DNA of 64,000 bases, taken from the NCBI RefSeq assembly GCF_019443965.1, contig NZ_CP040814.1, positions 2,666,001 through 2,730,000 of the forward strand. Direction: 5' to 3'. The DNA comes from Salinibacterium sp. M195 (lineage in GTDB: Bacteria > Actinomycetota > Actinomycetes > Actinomycetales > Microbacteriaceae). Positions 34,141-41,317 of this stretch are shown in pieces; the first letter of the stretch is position 1, and each line of letters begins with the position of its first letter. The translations under genes and the position numbers were made by a program. Under the pieces are notes generated by a model, which ran no database searches, was not told the origin of the DNA, and saw nothing but the letters and a program-made list of their open reading frames with translations.

Positions 34141-35472
34141 GTGAGCACCTCAAGAGTATTCGTCGCCCGATTGGTGGGCTGCTCGGTTTTCGACCCCAAC
34201 GGCGACCGCGTCGGCAAGGTGCGCGATGTGCTTGTCGTCGAGCGCGCCGACGCAAGCCCGCGGGTGGTCGGAATGATCGCCGAAGTTCCAGGCAAACGTC
34301 ACGTTTTTCTTTCCATTGGCCGCGTCACGAGCATCGGCTCAGGCCAGATCATCACCACGGGTCTCCTCAATTTGCGTCGATTTGAGCAACGTGGCGGCGA
34401 GATCCGAGTGATGGCTGAATTGCTGGGTCGCCGCGTCACCATGAGCAATGGCTCTGGCGAAGCTCAGATCGAAGACGTAGCGATCGAAGAAATTGACATC
34501 GGCGAGTGGGAGATCAACCAGCTCTTCCTGCGCCGCCCCAAAACCACCGGCTCGCCTCTGTTCGCTAAAGGCCCCACCGATTTCGCGGCGTGGAACGAGA
34601 TCAAACACAACGCGCACAAGGGCGAAGCGCAGTCCGCGACCCAGCTCGTAGCAAGTTTTTCTGATCTGCTCCCTGCCGACCTGGCGAATGCCATGCTCGA
34701 GCTTCCCGAGCAGCGGATGATGGAAGTCGCTGAGGAGCTCTCCGACGATCGCCTCGCCGACGTGCTCGAAGAGATGCCAGAAAACGAGCAGGTCGCCCTC
34801 CTCAACAAGCTTGACGATAATCGTGCCGCTGACGTACTTGATGAGATGCAACCGGATGACGCGGCCGACCTCATCGCCCATCTCACTGCCGAGCGCGGCG
34901 AAACTCTTCTTGATCTCATGGAGCCAGAAGAAGCCGAAGATGTGCGCTTCTTGCTCAGCTACGATTCCGACACTGCTGGCGGGCTCATGACGACCGAGCC
35001 GATCATTGTTTCTGCTGACGCCACGGTTGCAGAAGGTCTTGCCCTCATCCGTCGTCATGATCTTGCGCCAGCCCTTGGCGCCGCAATTTGTGTCACTTTG
35101 CCGCCCTACGAGCCACCGACAGGTCGCTTGCTCGGCATGGTGCATTTTCAGCGGATGCTGCGCTACCCGCCCAATGAACGTCTCGGTGCTTTGATCGACC
35201 AGTCGCTTGAGCCGGTACGCTCGTCAACGACGGCGGCAGAAGTTTCGCGCATCCTCGCCAGCTACGACCTGGTGTCGGTTCCTGTGGTTGATGACAATCA
35301 CCGACTGCTCGGGGTGGTGACCATTGATGATGTGCTCGACCATCTGCTTCCTGATGACTGGCGAAGTACGACCGACGAATCGGCGAGCTTCGACGACACA
35401 TCTACTCGACCGCTAACCATCGTTCAGCAGAAAGATATTCGCGCAGGGAGGGCACCCCGTGGCATCCGCTAG
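34141..35472 (+). CDS. PRC-barrel/MgtE_N/CBS protein without a transporter domain
   Basis: A 443-residue soluble protein. Domains: PRC-barrel-like N-terminus (about 1-90, VFVARLVGCSVFDPNGDRVG), MgtE_N superhelix (about 165-280, with DLANAMLELPEQRMMEVAEEL and further helical repeats) and a CBS pair (about 283-405, AGGLMTTEPIIVSADATV ... LVSVPVVDDNHRLLGVVTI). These are the Mg-sensing cytosolic parts of MgtE, but the five-helix channel domain is absent. It is the first gene of an operon with DUF1003 and mrp, overlapping the DUF1003 gene by 14 nt. Likely role: a Mg or nucleotide sensor acting on a partner protein; this is inference. Confidence 0.85.
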   Translation: MSTSRVFVARLVGCSVFDPNGDRVGKVRDVLVVERADASPRVVGMIAEVPGKRHVFLSIGRVTSIGSGQIITTGLLNLRRFEQRGGEIRVMAELLGRRVTMSNGSGEAQIEDVAIEEIDIGEWEINQLFLRRPKTTGSPLFAKGPTDFAAWNEIKHNAHKGEAQSATQLVASFSDLLPADLANAMLELPEQRMMEVAEELSDDRLADVLEEMPENEQVALLNKLDDNRAADVLDEMQPDDAADLIAHLTAERGETLLDLMEPEEAEDVRFLLSYDSDTAGGLMTTEPIIVSADATVAEGLALIRRHDLAPALGAAICVTLPPYEPPTGRLLGMVHFQRMLRYPPNERLGALIDQSLEPVRSSTTAAEVSRILASYDLVSVPVVDDNHRLLGVVTIDDVLDHLLPDDWRSTTDESASFDDTSTRPLTIVQQKDIRAGRAPRGIR

Positions 35473-35995
35473 AAGGTCACAACGATCACAGCGCAACGAT
35501 CTGCGCCTTGACACTCCTAAGGGTCTTCGCAGCGGCTTTGGCATGTTTCAGAGTCGCGACCGCATGGGGCGCTATTCCGAAGCGTTCGCTCGCGGAATGG
35601 GCACGCCGTGGTTCCTTGTCGGGCTCTCCGCCTTTGTAGGCATCTGGTTGATCTACAACACCAGCGCGCCTCTCGACGCCCAGTTCGACCCTCGCGCCAC
35701 CAACTTCACCCTGTTGACGTTGATTCTGTCGTTGCAGGCTTCCTATGCCGCTCCGATGATTTTGTTGGCCCAGAACCGTCAGGATGACCGCGACCGCGTG
35801 CAGATCGAGCAAGATCGTCAGCGTGCCGAGCGCAACCTCAATGACACCGAATATTTGGCTCGCGAAGTTGTTGCGCTTCGTCTGGCAATGACAGATCTGG
35901 CCAGCAAGGATTTCATCCGCTCCGAGCTCCGCTCGCTGCTGGAAGAGCTGGAGAAAGACGACGACACCAAAGACGCGGAGAACCGTGAACGCTGA
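35459..35995 (+). CDS. DUF1003 membrane protein
   Basis: A 178-residue protein with a basic N-terminus, a conserved ARGMGTPWFLVG segment leading into membrane helix one (about 50-67), helix two (about 83-105) with LSLQASYAAPMILLAQNRQ typical of DUF1003, and a charged coiled-coil tail (about 108-165). Function is unknown. Its GTG start lies inside the end of the MgtE_N/CBS gene behind GGGAGGG, so translation is coupled. It overlaps mrp by 11 nt. The persistent pairing with a channel-less MgtE_N/CBS protein suggests the two work together. Confidence 0.88.
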   Translation: MASARRSQRSQRNDLRLDTPKGLRSGFGMFQSRDRMGRYSEAFARGMGTPWFLVGLSAFVGIWLIYNTSAPLDAQFDPRATNFTLLTLILSLQASYAAPMILLAQNRQDDRDRVQIEQDRQRAERNLNDTEYLAREVVALRLAMTDLASKDFIRSELRSLLEELEKDDDTKDAENRER

Positions 35996-37106
35996 GCTCG
36001 AAGCCGCGGTGCTCACCTCCCTCGCCTCGGTGATTGACCCGGAGATTCGTCGACCTCTCACGGAGCTCGACATGATCTCTGGAGTCTCTGTGGATGACGC
36101 AGGGGCTGCATCCGTTGGCCTGATGTTGACGATTGTCGGATGCCCAGCCGCGACTTCCATCGAGCGTGACGTTCGCGAGGCTACCGAGCGTGTGCCTGGC
36201 ATCACGGCGGTCACGGTTGACGTGTCAGTGATGTCACCGGCTCAGCGCACTGCACTCACGGAGAAGCTTCGCAAGGGTCGCCCCAAGACGATGCAATTTG
36301 GGCCGGATTCGTTGACCCAGATTGTGGCGGTGACGAGCGGCAAGGGTGGGGTTGGCAAGTCGACGCTCACCGCAAACCTTGCGGTTTCGCTCGCGCAGAG
36401 CGGCCTGAGGGTTGGCGTCATCGACGCCGACGTATTTGGGTTCTCGATTCCGGGGCTGCTTGGCCTGCAGGGGGCGAAACCCACTCAGGTGGGCGAGATG
36501 ATCATGCCCCCCATCGCCTATGAAGTGAAGGTTATTTCGATCGGCATGTTTGTCGAAGAGAACACCGCCGTGTCGTGGCGCGGACCGATGCTGCACCGCA
36601 CGATTCAGCAGTTCTTGACCGATGTGTACTTTGGCGACCTCGATGTGCTGTTGCTCGATCTGCCTCCTGGCACAGGCGATGTAGCGATTTCGCTCGGGCA
36701 GCTGCTTCCGCACTCTGACGTGGTCGTCGTGACAACGCCGCAATCTGCCGCCGCCGATGTCGCTGAACGCAGCGGACTCGTCGCGCGCCAAACCGGTCAA
36801 CGCGTGATCGGCGTCATCGAAAACATGGCGGGGCTCCCCCAAGCCGATGGCAGCGTGCTCGAGATCTTTGGCTCCGGTGGTGGGGCGGATGCCGCAGCCA
36901 AGCTATCGACGCCAGAAGAACCTGTCTCGGTGCTGGCGTCGATCCCGCTCAGCATCGCCCTGCGCGAGGGTGGAGACGCCGGGGTTCCTGTCGTGATCGC
37001 CGCTCCTGAGGATCCGGCCGCCCAAGCTATTCACGCTCTCGCCGCGACTCTCCGTTCGCATAAGCGCAGTGTCGCTGGCCGCAAGTTGGGGCTCAGTACC
37101 CATTAG
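35985..37106 (+). CDS. mrp: Mrp/ApbC-type P-loop ATPase, Fe-S cluster carrier
   Basis: A 373-residue protein with an N-terminal MIP18/DUF59 domain (about 4-80, SVIDPEIRRPLTELDMI) and a Mrp/NBP35 ATPase domain. The deviant Walker A SGKGGVGKST spans 118-127; DADVFGFSIPGLLG and LLDLPPGTGDVAIS follow. Mrp proteins carry or transfer Fe-S clusters. The CxxC motif used by many family members is absent (the ENMAGLPQADGS region has none), as I recall for other actinobacterial Mrp proteins. GTG start overlapping the DUF1003 gene; last gene of the operon. Confidence 0.92.
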   Translation: MNAELEAAVLTSLASVIDPEIRRPLTELDMISGVSVDDAGAASVGLMLTIVGCPAATSIERDVREATERVPGITAVTVDVSVMSPAQRTALTEKLRKGRPKTMQFGPDSLTQIVAVTSGKGGVGKSTLTANLAVSLAQSGLRVGVIDADVFGFSIPGLLGLQGAKPTQVGEMIMPPIAYEVKVISIGMFVEENTAVSWRGPMLHRTIQQFLTDVYFGDLDVLLLDLPPGTGDVAISLGQLLPHSDVVVVTTPQSAAADVAERSGLVARQTGQRVIGVIENMAGLPQADGSVLEIFGSGGGADAAAKLSTPEEPVSVLASIPLSIALREGGDAGVPVVIAAPEDPAAQAIHALAATLRSHKRSVAGRKLGLSTH

Positions 37107-37155
37107 TTCGCGTGGCATCCCGCCTCGCATCGTTGTGAGCTTGGCGCCCGTTAAC

Positions 37156-37189
37156 GCAAAAACACCACAGCAGTAATTGCTGTGGTGTT
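37156..37189 (-). terminator. Strong terminator of the 40-residue gene, possibly bidirectional
   Basis: A perfect 12-bp stem AACACCACAGCA / TGCTGTGGTGTT with a 5-nt loop. On the minus strand it is followed by TTTGCG (giving a five-T run with the stem end), 22 bp after the stop of the small gene; it also lies downstream of mrp on the plus strand. Confidence 0.88.
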
Positions 37190-37211
37190 GCGTAAACCGG
37201 CTGGCGGTTGG

Positions 37212-37334
37212 CTACGGCATCTGGTGGTAGCGGCGGGTGGGGATGCGACGGTATCCGTCGGTTGCTACGGCACGCACGGTGGCGATGATGCCGATTGCGG
37301 ACAGGGCCCCAATGATGATCAGTTCGAAGTTCAT
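37212..37334 (-). CDS. 40-residue single-span membrane microprotein
   Basis: A small reading frame of 41 codons: MNFELIIIGALSAIGIIATV at the N-terminus is one membrane span (about 4-20), followed by RAVATDGYRRIPTRRYHQMP, a basic cytoplasmic-type tail. Three things make it real: a GGTGGA ribosome-binding site 8 nt before the ATG, a perfect terminator 22 bp after the stop, and a position between two genes that leaves it no shadow. I recall similar TDGYRR(V/I)PTR tails in small Microbacteriaceae proteins. Function unknown. It is divergent from a LysR gene. Confidence 0.78.
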   Translation of the reverse strand: MNFELIIIGALSAIGIIATVRAVATDGYRRIPTRRYHQMP

Positions 37335-37391
37335 GTCTATATTCCACCAAGATTGACCTGTTAGAACAAGATGATCTTCCTTAGCTAACTA

Positions 37392-37406
37392 TGTAGGCTA
37401 GCTACA
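37392..37406. promoter_or_regulatory. Inverted repeat overlapping promoter and start codon of the second LysR gene
   Basis: TGTAG-GCTAG-CTACA is a perfect inverted repeat whose last base is the A of the LysR start codon. It includes TAGGCT (37394-37399), a -10 box 6 nt before the ATG. TAGCTA also recurs at 37382-37387 and 37399-37404. Binding here would block transcription directly, which suggests autorepression. Confidence 0.6.
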
Positions 37407-38338
37407 TGGAGATACGTCGACTCGAACTGCTGCGTGAGCTGGCCGACCGCGGCAGCATCACCGCCGTCGCGAAGGCCACAATGCGCACCCCTTCTGCTGT
37501 CTCTCAGCAGTTGAAAATTCTCGAACGCGAGGCAGGCATCCCCCTTACTGAGCGGGTCGGCCGTGGCATCGTTCTCACCTCCGCCGGGCGCGCACTGGCC
37601 CAAACTGCTGCGGATGTTGCGACTGCAATCGAGAAAGCGGAAGCACTCTGGAACGACTTCCGGGAGTCTCCTCGCGGTGAAGTCACGATGACAATTTTCC
37701 CGACGGGCGGCGAGATGCTGCTACCGGGACTCTTCCACGCGATCGACGAACAGCCAGGACTCACTCTGTACTGCCACGACCAAGACTCCATACTCGAGGA
37801 TGTTGCCAACCTCACCGCTGACTACGACATTGTCGTCTCCGACTCCCCCCACGTACTGCCCGCGTGGACAGAGCGAGGCCTCGCGGTAGTTCCGCTTATG
37901 AAGGAATCGCTGGATGTTGCGCTGCCGGAAGATCATCCCCTCGGCCGCAAACTGGCTCTCACCCCCGCTGACCTCATCGACGAAACGTGGATCGGGGTTC
38001 CTTCGGGGCTGCCGTTCGATCGCATCCTGCGCCGCATCGAAGCCGCCAACGGCGCGCCAGCGAAGATTGCCCAACGGCTGACAGACAACAGCATCGTCGA
38101 AGCCGTCGTCGCCGCCGGTCATGGCATCGCGATCCTGCCACGCTTCACGACTCGAGACCGCGAGAATGGGCTCATTACTCGCCCACTCAAAGGCGTTCCC
38201 TCTTCGCGGCTCATCTCCGTGCTCGTACGCCCCGATCGCGCCGAACGGCCGTCAGTTCGTGCCGTCGTCAAAGCGCTTGTCGATGAAGCGACCCGGTTCG
38301 AGCGTTTGCACACGGTGGAGAGCACTCCAGCCAGCTAG
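37406..38338 (+). CDS. LysR-type transcriptional regulator
   Basis: A 310-residue LTTR. The winged helix-turn-helix (1-60) begins MEIRRLELLRELADRGSITA and contains TPSAVSQQLKILEREAGIPL; the effector domain (about 92-300) starts VTMTIFPTGGEMLLPGL. This is the subgroup with an RRLELLREL opening common in actinobacteria near catabolic genes. Likely targets are the decarboxylase, symporter and dehydrogenase genes just downstream or the divergent microprotein gene. An imperfect 20-bp duplication covers its stop codon (about 38322-38356). Confidence 0.88.
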   Translation: MEIRRLELLRELADRGSITAVAKATMRTPSAVSQQLKILEREAGIPLTERVGRGIVLTSAGRALAQTAADVATAIEKAEALWNDFRESPRGEVTMTIFPTGGEMLLPGLFHAIDEQPGLTLYCHDQDSILEDVANLTADYDIVVSDSPHVLPAWTERGLAVVPLMKESLDVALPEDHPLGRKLALTPADLIDETWIGVPSGLPFDRILRRIEAANGAPAKIAQRLTDNSIVEAVVAAGHGIAILPRFTTRDRENGLITRPLKGVPSSRLISVLVRPDRAERPSVRAVVKALVDEATRFERLHTVESTPAS

Positions 38339-38371
38339 AGCGCTCCGGCCAGCTAAAGTCCGTGCCCGAAA

Positions 38372-39862
38372 CTAGTTACGGGGCTCAATCAACCGCGCCA
38401 GAAGCTCGGTCAGCAGTCGCTCCGTAAGCGGTGCAGGCAACGCGGCGATGAGCGCCAAGAGCGGAGCCATCCTTTCCGGCAGCCCCTCGCTCGCGGAACC
38501 AAGTCCGAGAGCGCCGAGCAGCCCCGCTGCCGTCGCGGAATCGAGCGGGCCAGCATCCGGGTTCCCCAACGCCGCCACAGCCTCTGCGGGCAATGTGGCG
38601 AGGACGTTCTCGACCGACACCGCCGGAAGCCCACGAACCTCTTCAGCCGCCGAGCGCATCGCCGTGCTCAACTCGCCAAGAACGCTCTCGGTAACGGGAG
38701 TAATCGTAAGGTGCGTTGTTGCGGGCAATACCGTGCCGTCACTCTGCACCAAGCTGGGCTGCAACTGCAGCAAGAAACCATGCGCCCGCACCTGATCAGC
38801 CCAATGATGAGCATCAACGCGACGGCCAGCCGGCACCGTCTCATCGGCGGAAACTGCGACGAGCGGCCCCACCGGGTCGCCGACAATGCGCAGGCCGTCG
38901 ATGCCGTCGACAACATCTCGCACCGCCCGCGTTGACCGCGCACACGACTGGGCGAGCTCGGCAAGCCCGCTCGTTCCCAGCGCTTGGATGATCGCCCAAG
39001 CAGCCGCCAACGGACCCGCCGACTTCGAGCCAAGAATCGTCGGGTTCACGATGGGATAACCCGGCCAGCGGGTAGTCGCAAAGTACTGCGCGCGCTGGCG
39101 GTCACGATCACGCTGCAACAGCACCGAAGCACCCTTGGGCGCATAGCCAAACTTGTGCAGATCTGCGCTAATGCTGGTGACACCGGTGACCGTGAAGTTC
39201 CACGGTTCTACATCCTCCCAAAACGGCAACACCCAGCCGCCGATACACGCATCAACGTGACAAGCGATGCCCTGTTCTGCTGCCGCCGCCGCAACCTCCA
39301 CCACAGGATCCATCGCCGCGTGGGCGTAACTTGGCGCCGAGACCACCACGATCGCAACATCATCAGCCAGGCGCGCAATCAGGTCGCTCGCAGCAACTTC
39401 GCCGCCCGGTCCAACCGGAACCAAATCGAGCTCAAGGCCAAAGTAATGAGCGGCCTTCTGAAAAGCCGCATGAACCGTCACCGGCGCGAGTAACCGCGGC
39501 GTTCCCGTGCGCGCCGTCGAACCACTACCGCGCCAGACGTCGCGAGCCGTCTTGACGGCCAACAGGCAGCTCTCGGTTCCTCCCGTCGTCACAGTGCCCA
39601 CGACATCCTCGTCACCGCCGAGCAAGTTGCGGGCAAATTCGACAACCTCTCGCTCCATCACCGCAACCGACGTGAACGTGGTCGGGTCGAGGCCATTGAC
39701 CGGTTGCACGGCACGAATCGCACTCGCGGCTAGTTCATCCAGCTCAGCCAACCCCGAGTCGTACACATACGAGAGCACTCGGCCACCGTGAGTGGGAGCA
39801 TCCGCCAGACGCAGTTGATCGAGGCGAGCCAAAATATCGGCAGGTTCGTGGTCGAAGTTCAT
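38372..39862 (-). CDS. PLP-dependent decarboxylase / sphingosine-1-phosphate-lyase-like enzyme
   Basis: A 496-residue fold-type I PLP enzyme of the group II decarboxylase superfamily. Motifs: GTVTTGGTESCLLAVKTARD (89-108), SAPSYAHAAMDP, HVDACIGGW and the PLP-lysine site SADLHKFGYAPKGAS with Lys237. The ADxHKFGxAPKG form is that of sphingosine-1-phosphate lyase and its bacterial relatives rather than glutamate decarboxylase (no classical NxSGHK). The real substrate may be a phosphorylated long-chain base or an amino acid. The C-terminal 90 residues (Ala/Leu-rich) extend beyond the core. It sits in a cassette with a symporter and an aldehyde dehydrogenase that could oxidise its product. Ribosome-binding site CAGGAG. 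Confidence 0.8.
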   Translation of the reverse strand: MNFDHEPADILARLDQLRLADAPTHGGRVLSYVYDSGLAELDELAASAIRAVQPVNGLDPTTFTSVAVMEREVVEFARNLLGGDEDVVGTVTTGGTESCLLAVKTARDVWRGSGSTARTGTPRLLAPVTVHAAFQKAAHYFGLELDLVPVGPGGEVAASDLIARLADDVAIVVVSAPSYAHAAMDPVVEVAAAAAEQGIACHVDACIGGWVLPFWEDVEPWNFTVTGVTSISADLHKFGYAPKGASVLLQRDRDRQRAQYFATTRWPGYPIVNPTILGSKSAGPLAAAWAIIQALGTSGLAELAQSCARSTRAVRDVVDGIDGLRIVGDPVGPLVAVSADETVPAGRRVDAHHWADQVRAHGFLLQLQPSLVQSDGTVLPATTHLTITPVTESVLGELSTAMRSAAEEVRGLPAVSVENVLATLPAEAVAALGNPDAGPLDSATAAGLLGALGLGSASEGLPERMAPLLALIAALPAPLTERLLTELLARLIEPRN

Positions 39863-39864
39863 GT

Positions 39865-41256
39865 TTACTCCTGATTGTTCGTCGCTGGTGAGGCGTCCGC
39901 AGTCTCGCTCGCACCGGTATCGGCGTGCTCAATGTCCTGTCGTCGCAGCGGGTAGCGTCTAAAGGTCACCAGTGAAGCCCCAATAAGCACTGCTGGCACG
40001 ACGCTGAAGCTGATGATGATTCCGACGATGGCTGAATTGGGCTGCACGACCTCCTGGTTGGCCACCGATTCGAGATAACCGGATACCGCGAGCACCGTCG
40101 TGAGCACGGTGGCGCCGAGGGCCATGCCGGTAGTTTCTCCCGCGGTCCACACTCCCCCGAATGTTCCTGCCGAGGCAATGCTGTGCCGTCGAGAGTCGTG
40201 CGAGATCACGTCGGGCAGCATTGACATGGGCAGCGCCTGCATTCCGGCGTAGCCTGCTCCGGCGAGCGCAACAGGAGCGTAGATCCACACACCGGGCCAC
40301 CACAGCTGCAACACGATCAGCAAAGCGGCAACGCCATAAAGGGCTGAGGCCCACACGAACGCGCGTTCCTTGCCAATACGTCGCGATATGGCCGCCCACA
40401 CCGGGGCAAAGACCAATGCCGGTCCGATGAGGGAAACGAAGAGAAGGGAAACTCCCGTCTTGAGGACTTCGGCCGCAACGTATTGTGCGCCAGCGAGCAT
40501 GACTCCTGTCGCGAGCGCCTGAAGCAGGAACGTGATGAGCAGCGCACGGAACGGTTGACTTCGCTTGAGCGCCGCGACACCAGAGCGGTAGGTCTCAGCA
40601 ATCGACACTGTCGGTGCTGCAGCAATTGTCCCTGTTGGTGCCGCGAATGATGAGATCACAAGCGAGACACCGATGAGCGCAGCCGCAGAAAGCGCCATCA
40701 CAAGATAGCCGAGCCGTTCATCCGCAAAGGCGTCACGGATTTCGGGGGCCCCGGCACCGAACAGCAAAATCGCGATAGTGAGAACAACAACGCGGGTGGC
40801 CAACAGTCGGGTGCGGCCGTCATAGCTGCTTGTCAACTCGGCGGGAAGAGCAATGTAAGGCACTTGAAACATGCTGAAGGCGGTTGCTGCGGCAACGAAC
40901 GCCACAAACACCCACAACCCAGAAGCAATAGGCCCAATCCCAGCGGGAACGGCGAACGTCAACACAAACAGCAGCGGTAGGAGGATCGCCCCGAGCAGCA
41001 TGACGGGGCGGCGGGTTCCGCGGTGGGCGAGGCTGCGATCGCTTCGTGCACCGATCACAGGATCAATGAGCACGTCCCACACCTTGGCGACCGTGACCAA
41101 CAACCCGGCCGCGAGCGCCGCAATGCCCAGGGTATCGGTGAGGTAGTAGACGAGCACCAGCCCAGGTAGTGCGGCAAAACCTCCGGTGCCCAAAGAGCCG
41201 ATGGCATACGTCGCAATGGTGCGTCGGGTCAATGTTCGCGGTGCTGCGGTCGTCAT
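39865..41256 (-). CDS. GPH-family sugar/cation symporter-like MFS transporter
   Basis: A 463-residue protein with twelve membrane helices. The opening TIATYAIGSLGTGGFAALPG, VAKVWDVLIDPVIGARSDRS after helix two and AFSMFQVPYIALPAELT before helix five are GPH (MelB-like) signatures. It lies 2 bp upstream of the decarboxylase on the same strand, so it probably imports that enzyme's substrate or a related compound. I chose the ATG at 41256, preceded at 7 nt by TAGGCT; the longer frame to 41409 has no family homology and crosses the divergent gene. Confidence 0.83.
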   Translation of the reverse strand: MTTAAPRTLTRRTIATYAIGSLGTGGFAALPGLVLVYYLTDTLGIAALAAGLLVTVAKVWDVLIDPVIGARSDRSLAHRGTRRPVMLLGAILLPLLFVLTFAVPAGIGPIASGLWVFVAFVAAATAFSMFQVPYIALPAELTSSYDGRTRLLATRVVVLTIAILLFGAGAPEIRDAFADERLGYLVMALSAAALIGVSLVISSFAAPTGTIAAAPTVSIAETYRSGVAALKRSQPFRALLITFLLQALATGVMLAGAQYVAAEVLKTGVSLLFVSLIGPALVFAPVWAAISRRIGKERAFVWASALYGVAALLIVLQLWWPGVWIYAPVALAGAGYAGMQALPMSMLPDVISHDSRRHSIASAGTFGGVWTAGETTGMALGATVLTTVLAVSGYLESVANQEVVQPNSAIVGIIISFSVVPAVLIGASLVTFRRYPLRRQDIEHADTGASETADASPATNNQE

Positions 41257-41263
41257 CTTCGTG

Positions 41264-41269
41264 AGCCTA
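41264..41269 (-). promoter_or_regulatory. -10 box, leaderless promoter of the symporter gene
   Basis: Minus-strand TAGGCT, 7 nt before the ATG at 41256. Confidence 0.55.
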
Positions 41270-41304
41270 GCGCTTTGCCCAGCGGAAATTGTGGTGTCCG
41301 GCCG

Positions 41305-41310
41305 TAGTGT
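41305..41310 (+). promoter_or_regulatory. -10 box, leaderless promoter of the aldehyde dehydrogenase gene
   Basis: TAGTGT, 7 nt before the ATG at 41318; the block CCGTAGTGTTG recurs upstream of the UvrA-like gene. Confidence 0.55.
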
Positions 41311-41317
41311 TGGGGGC

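Noticed and set aside
38322-38356. Imperfect 20-bp direct repeat covering the LysR stop codon
   Set aside because: Too short and isolated to be an attachment site or mobile-element scar; probably a local duplication.
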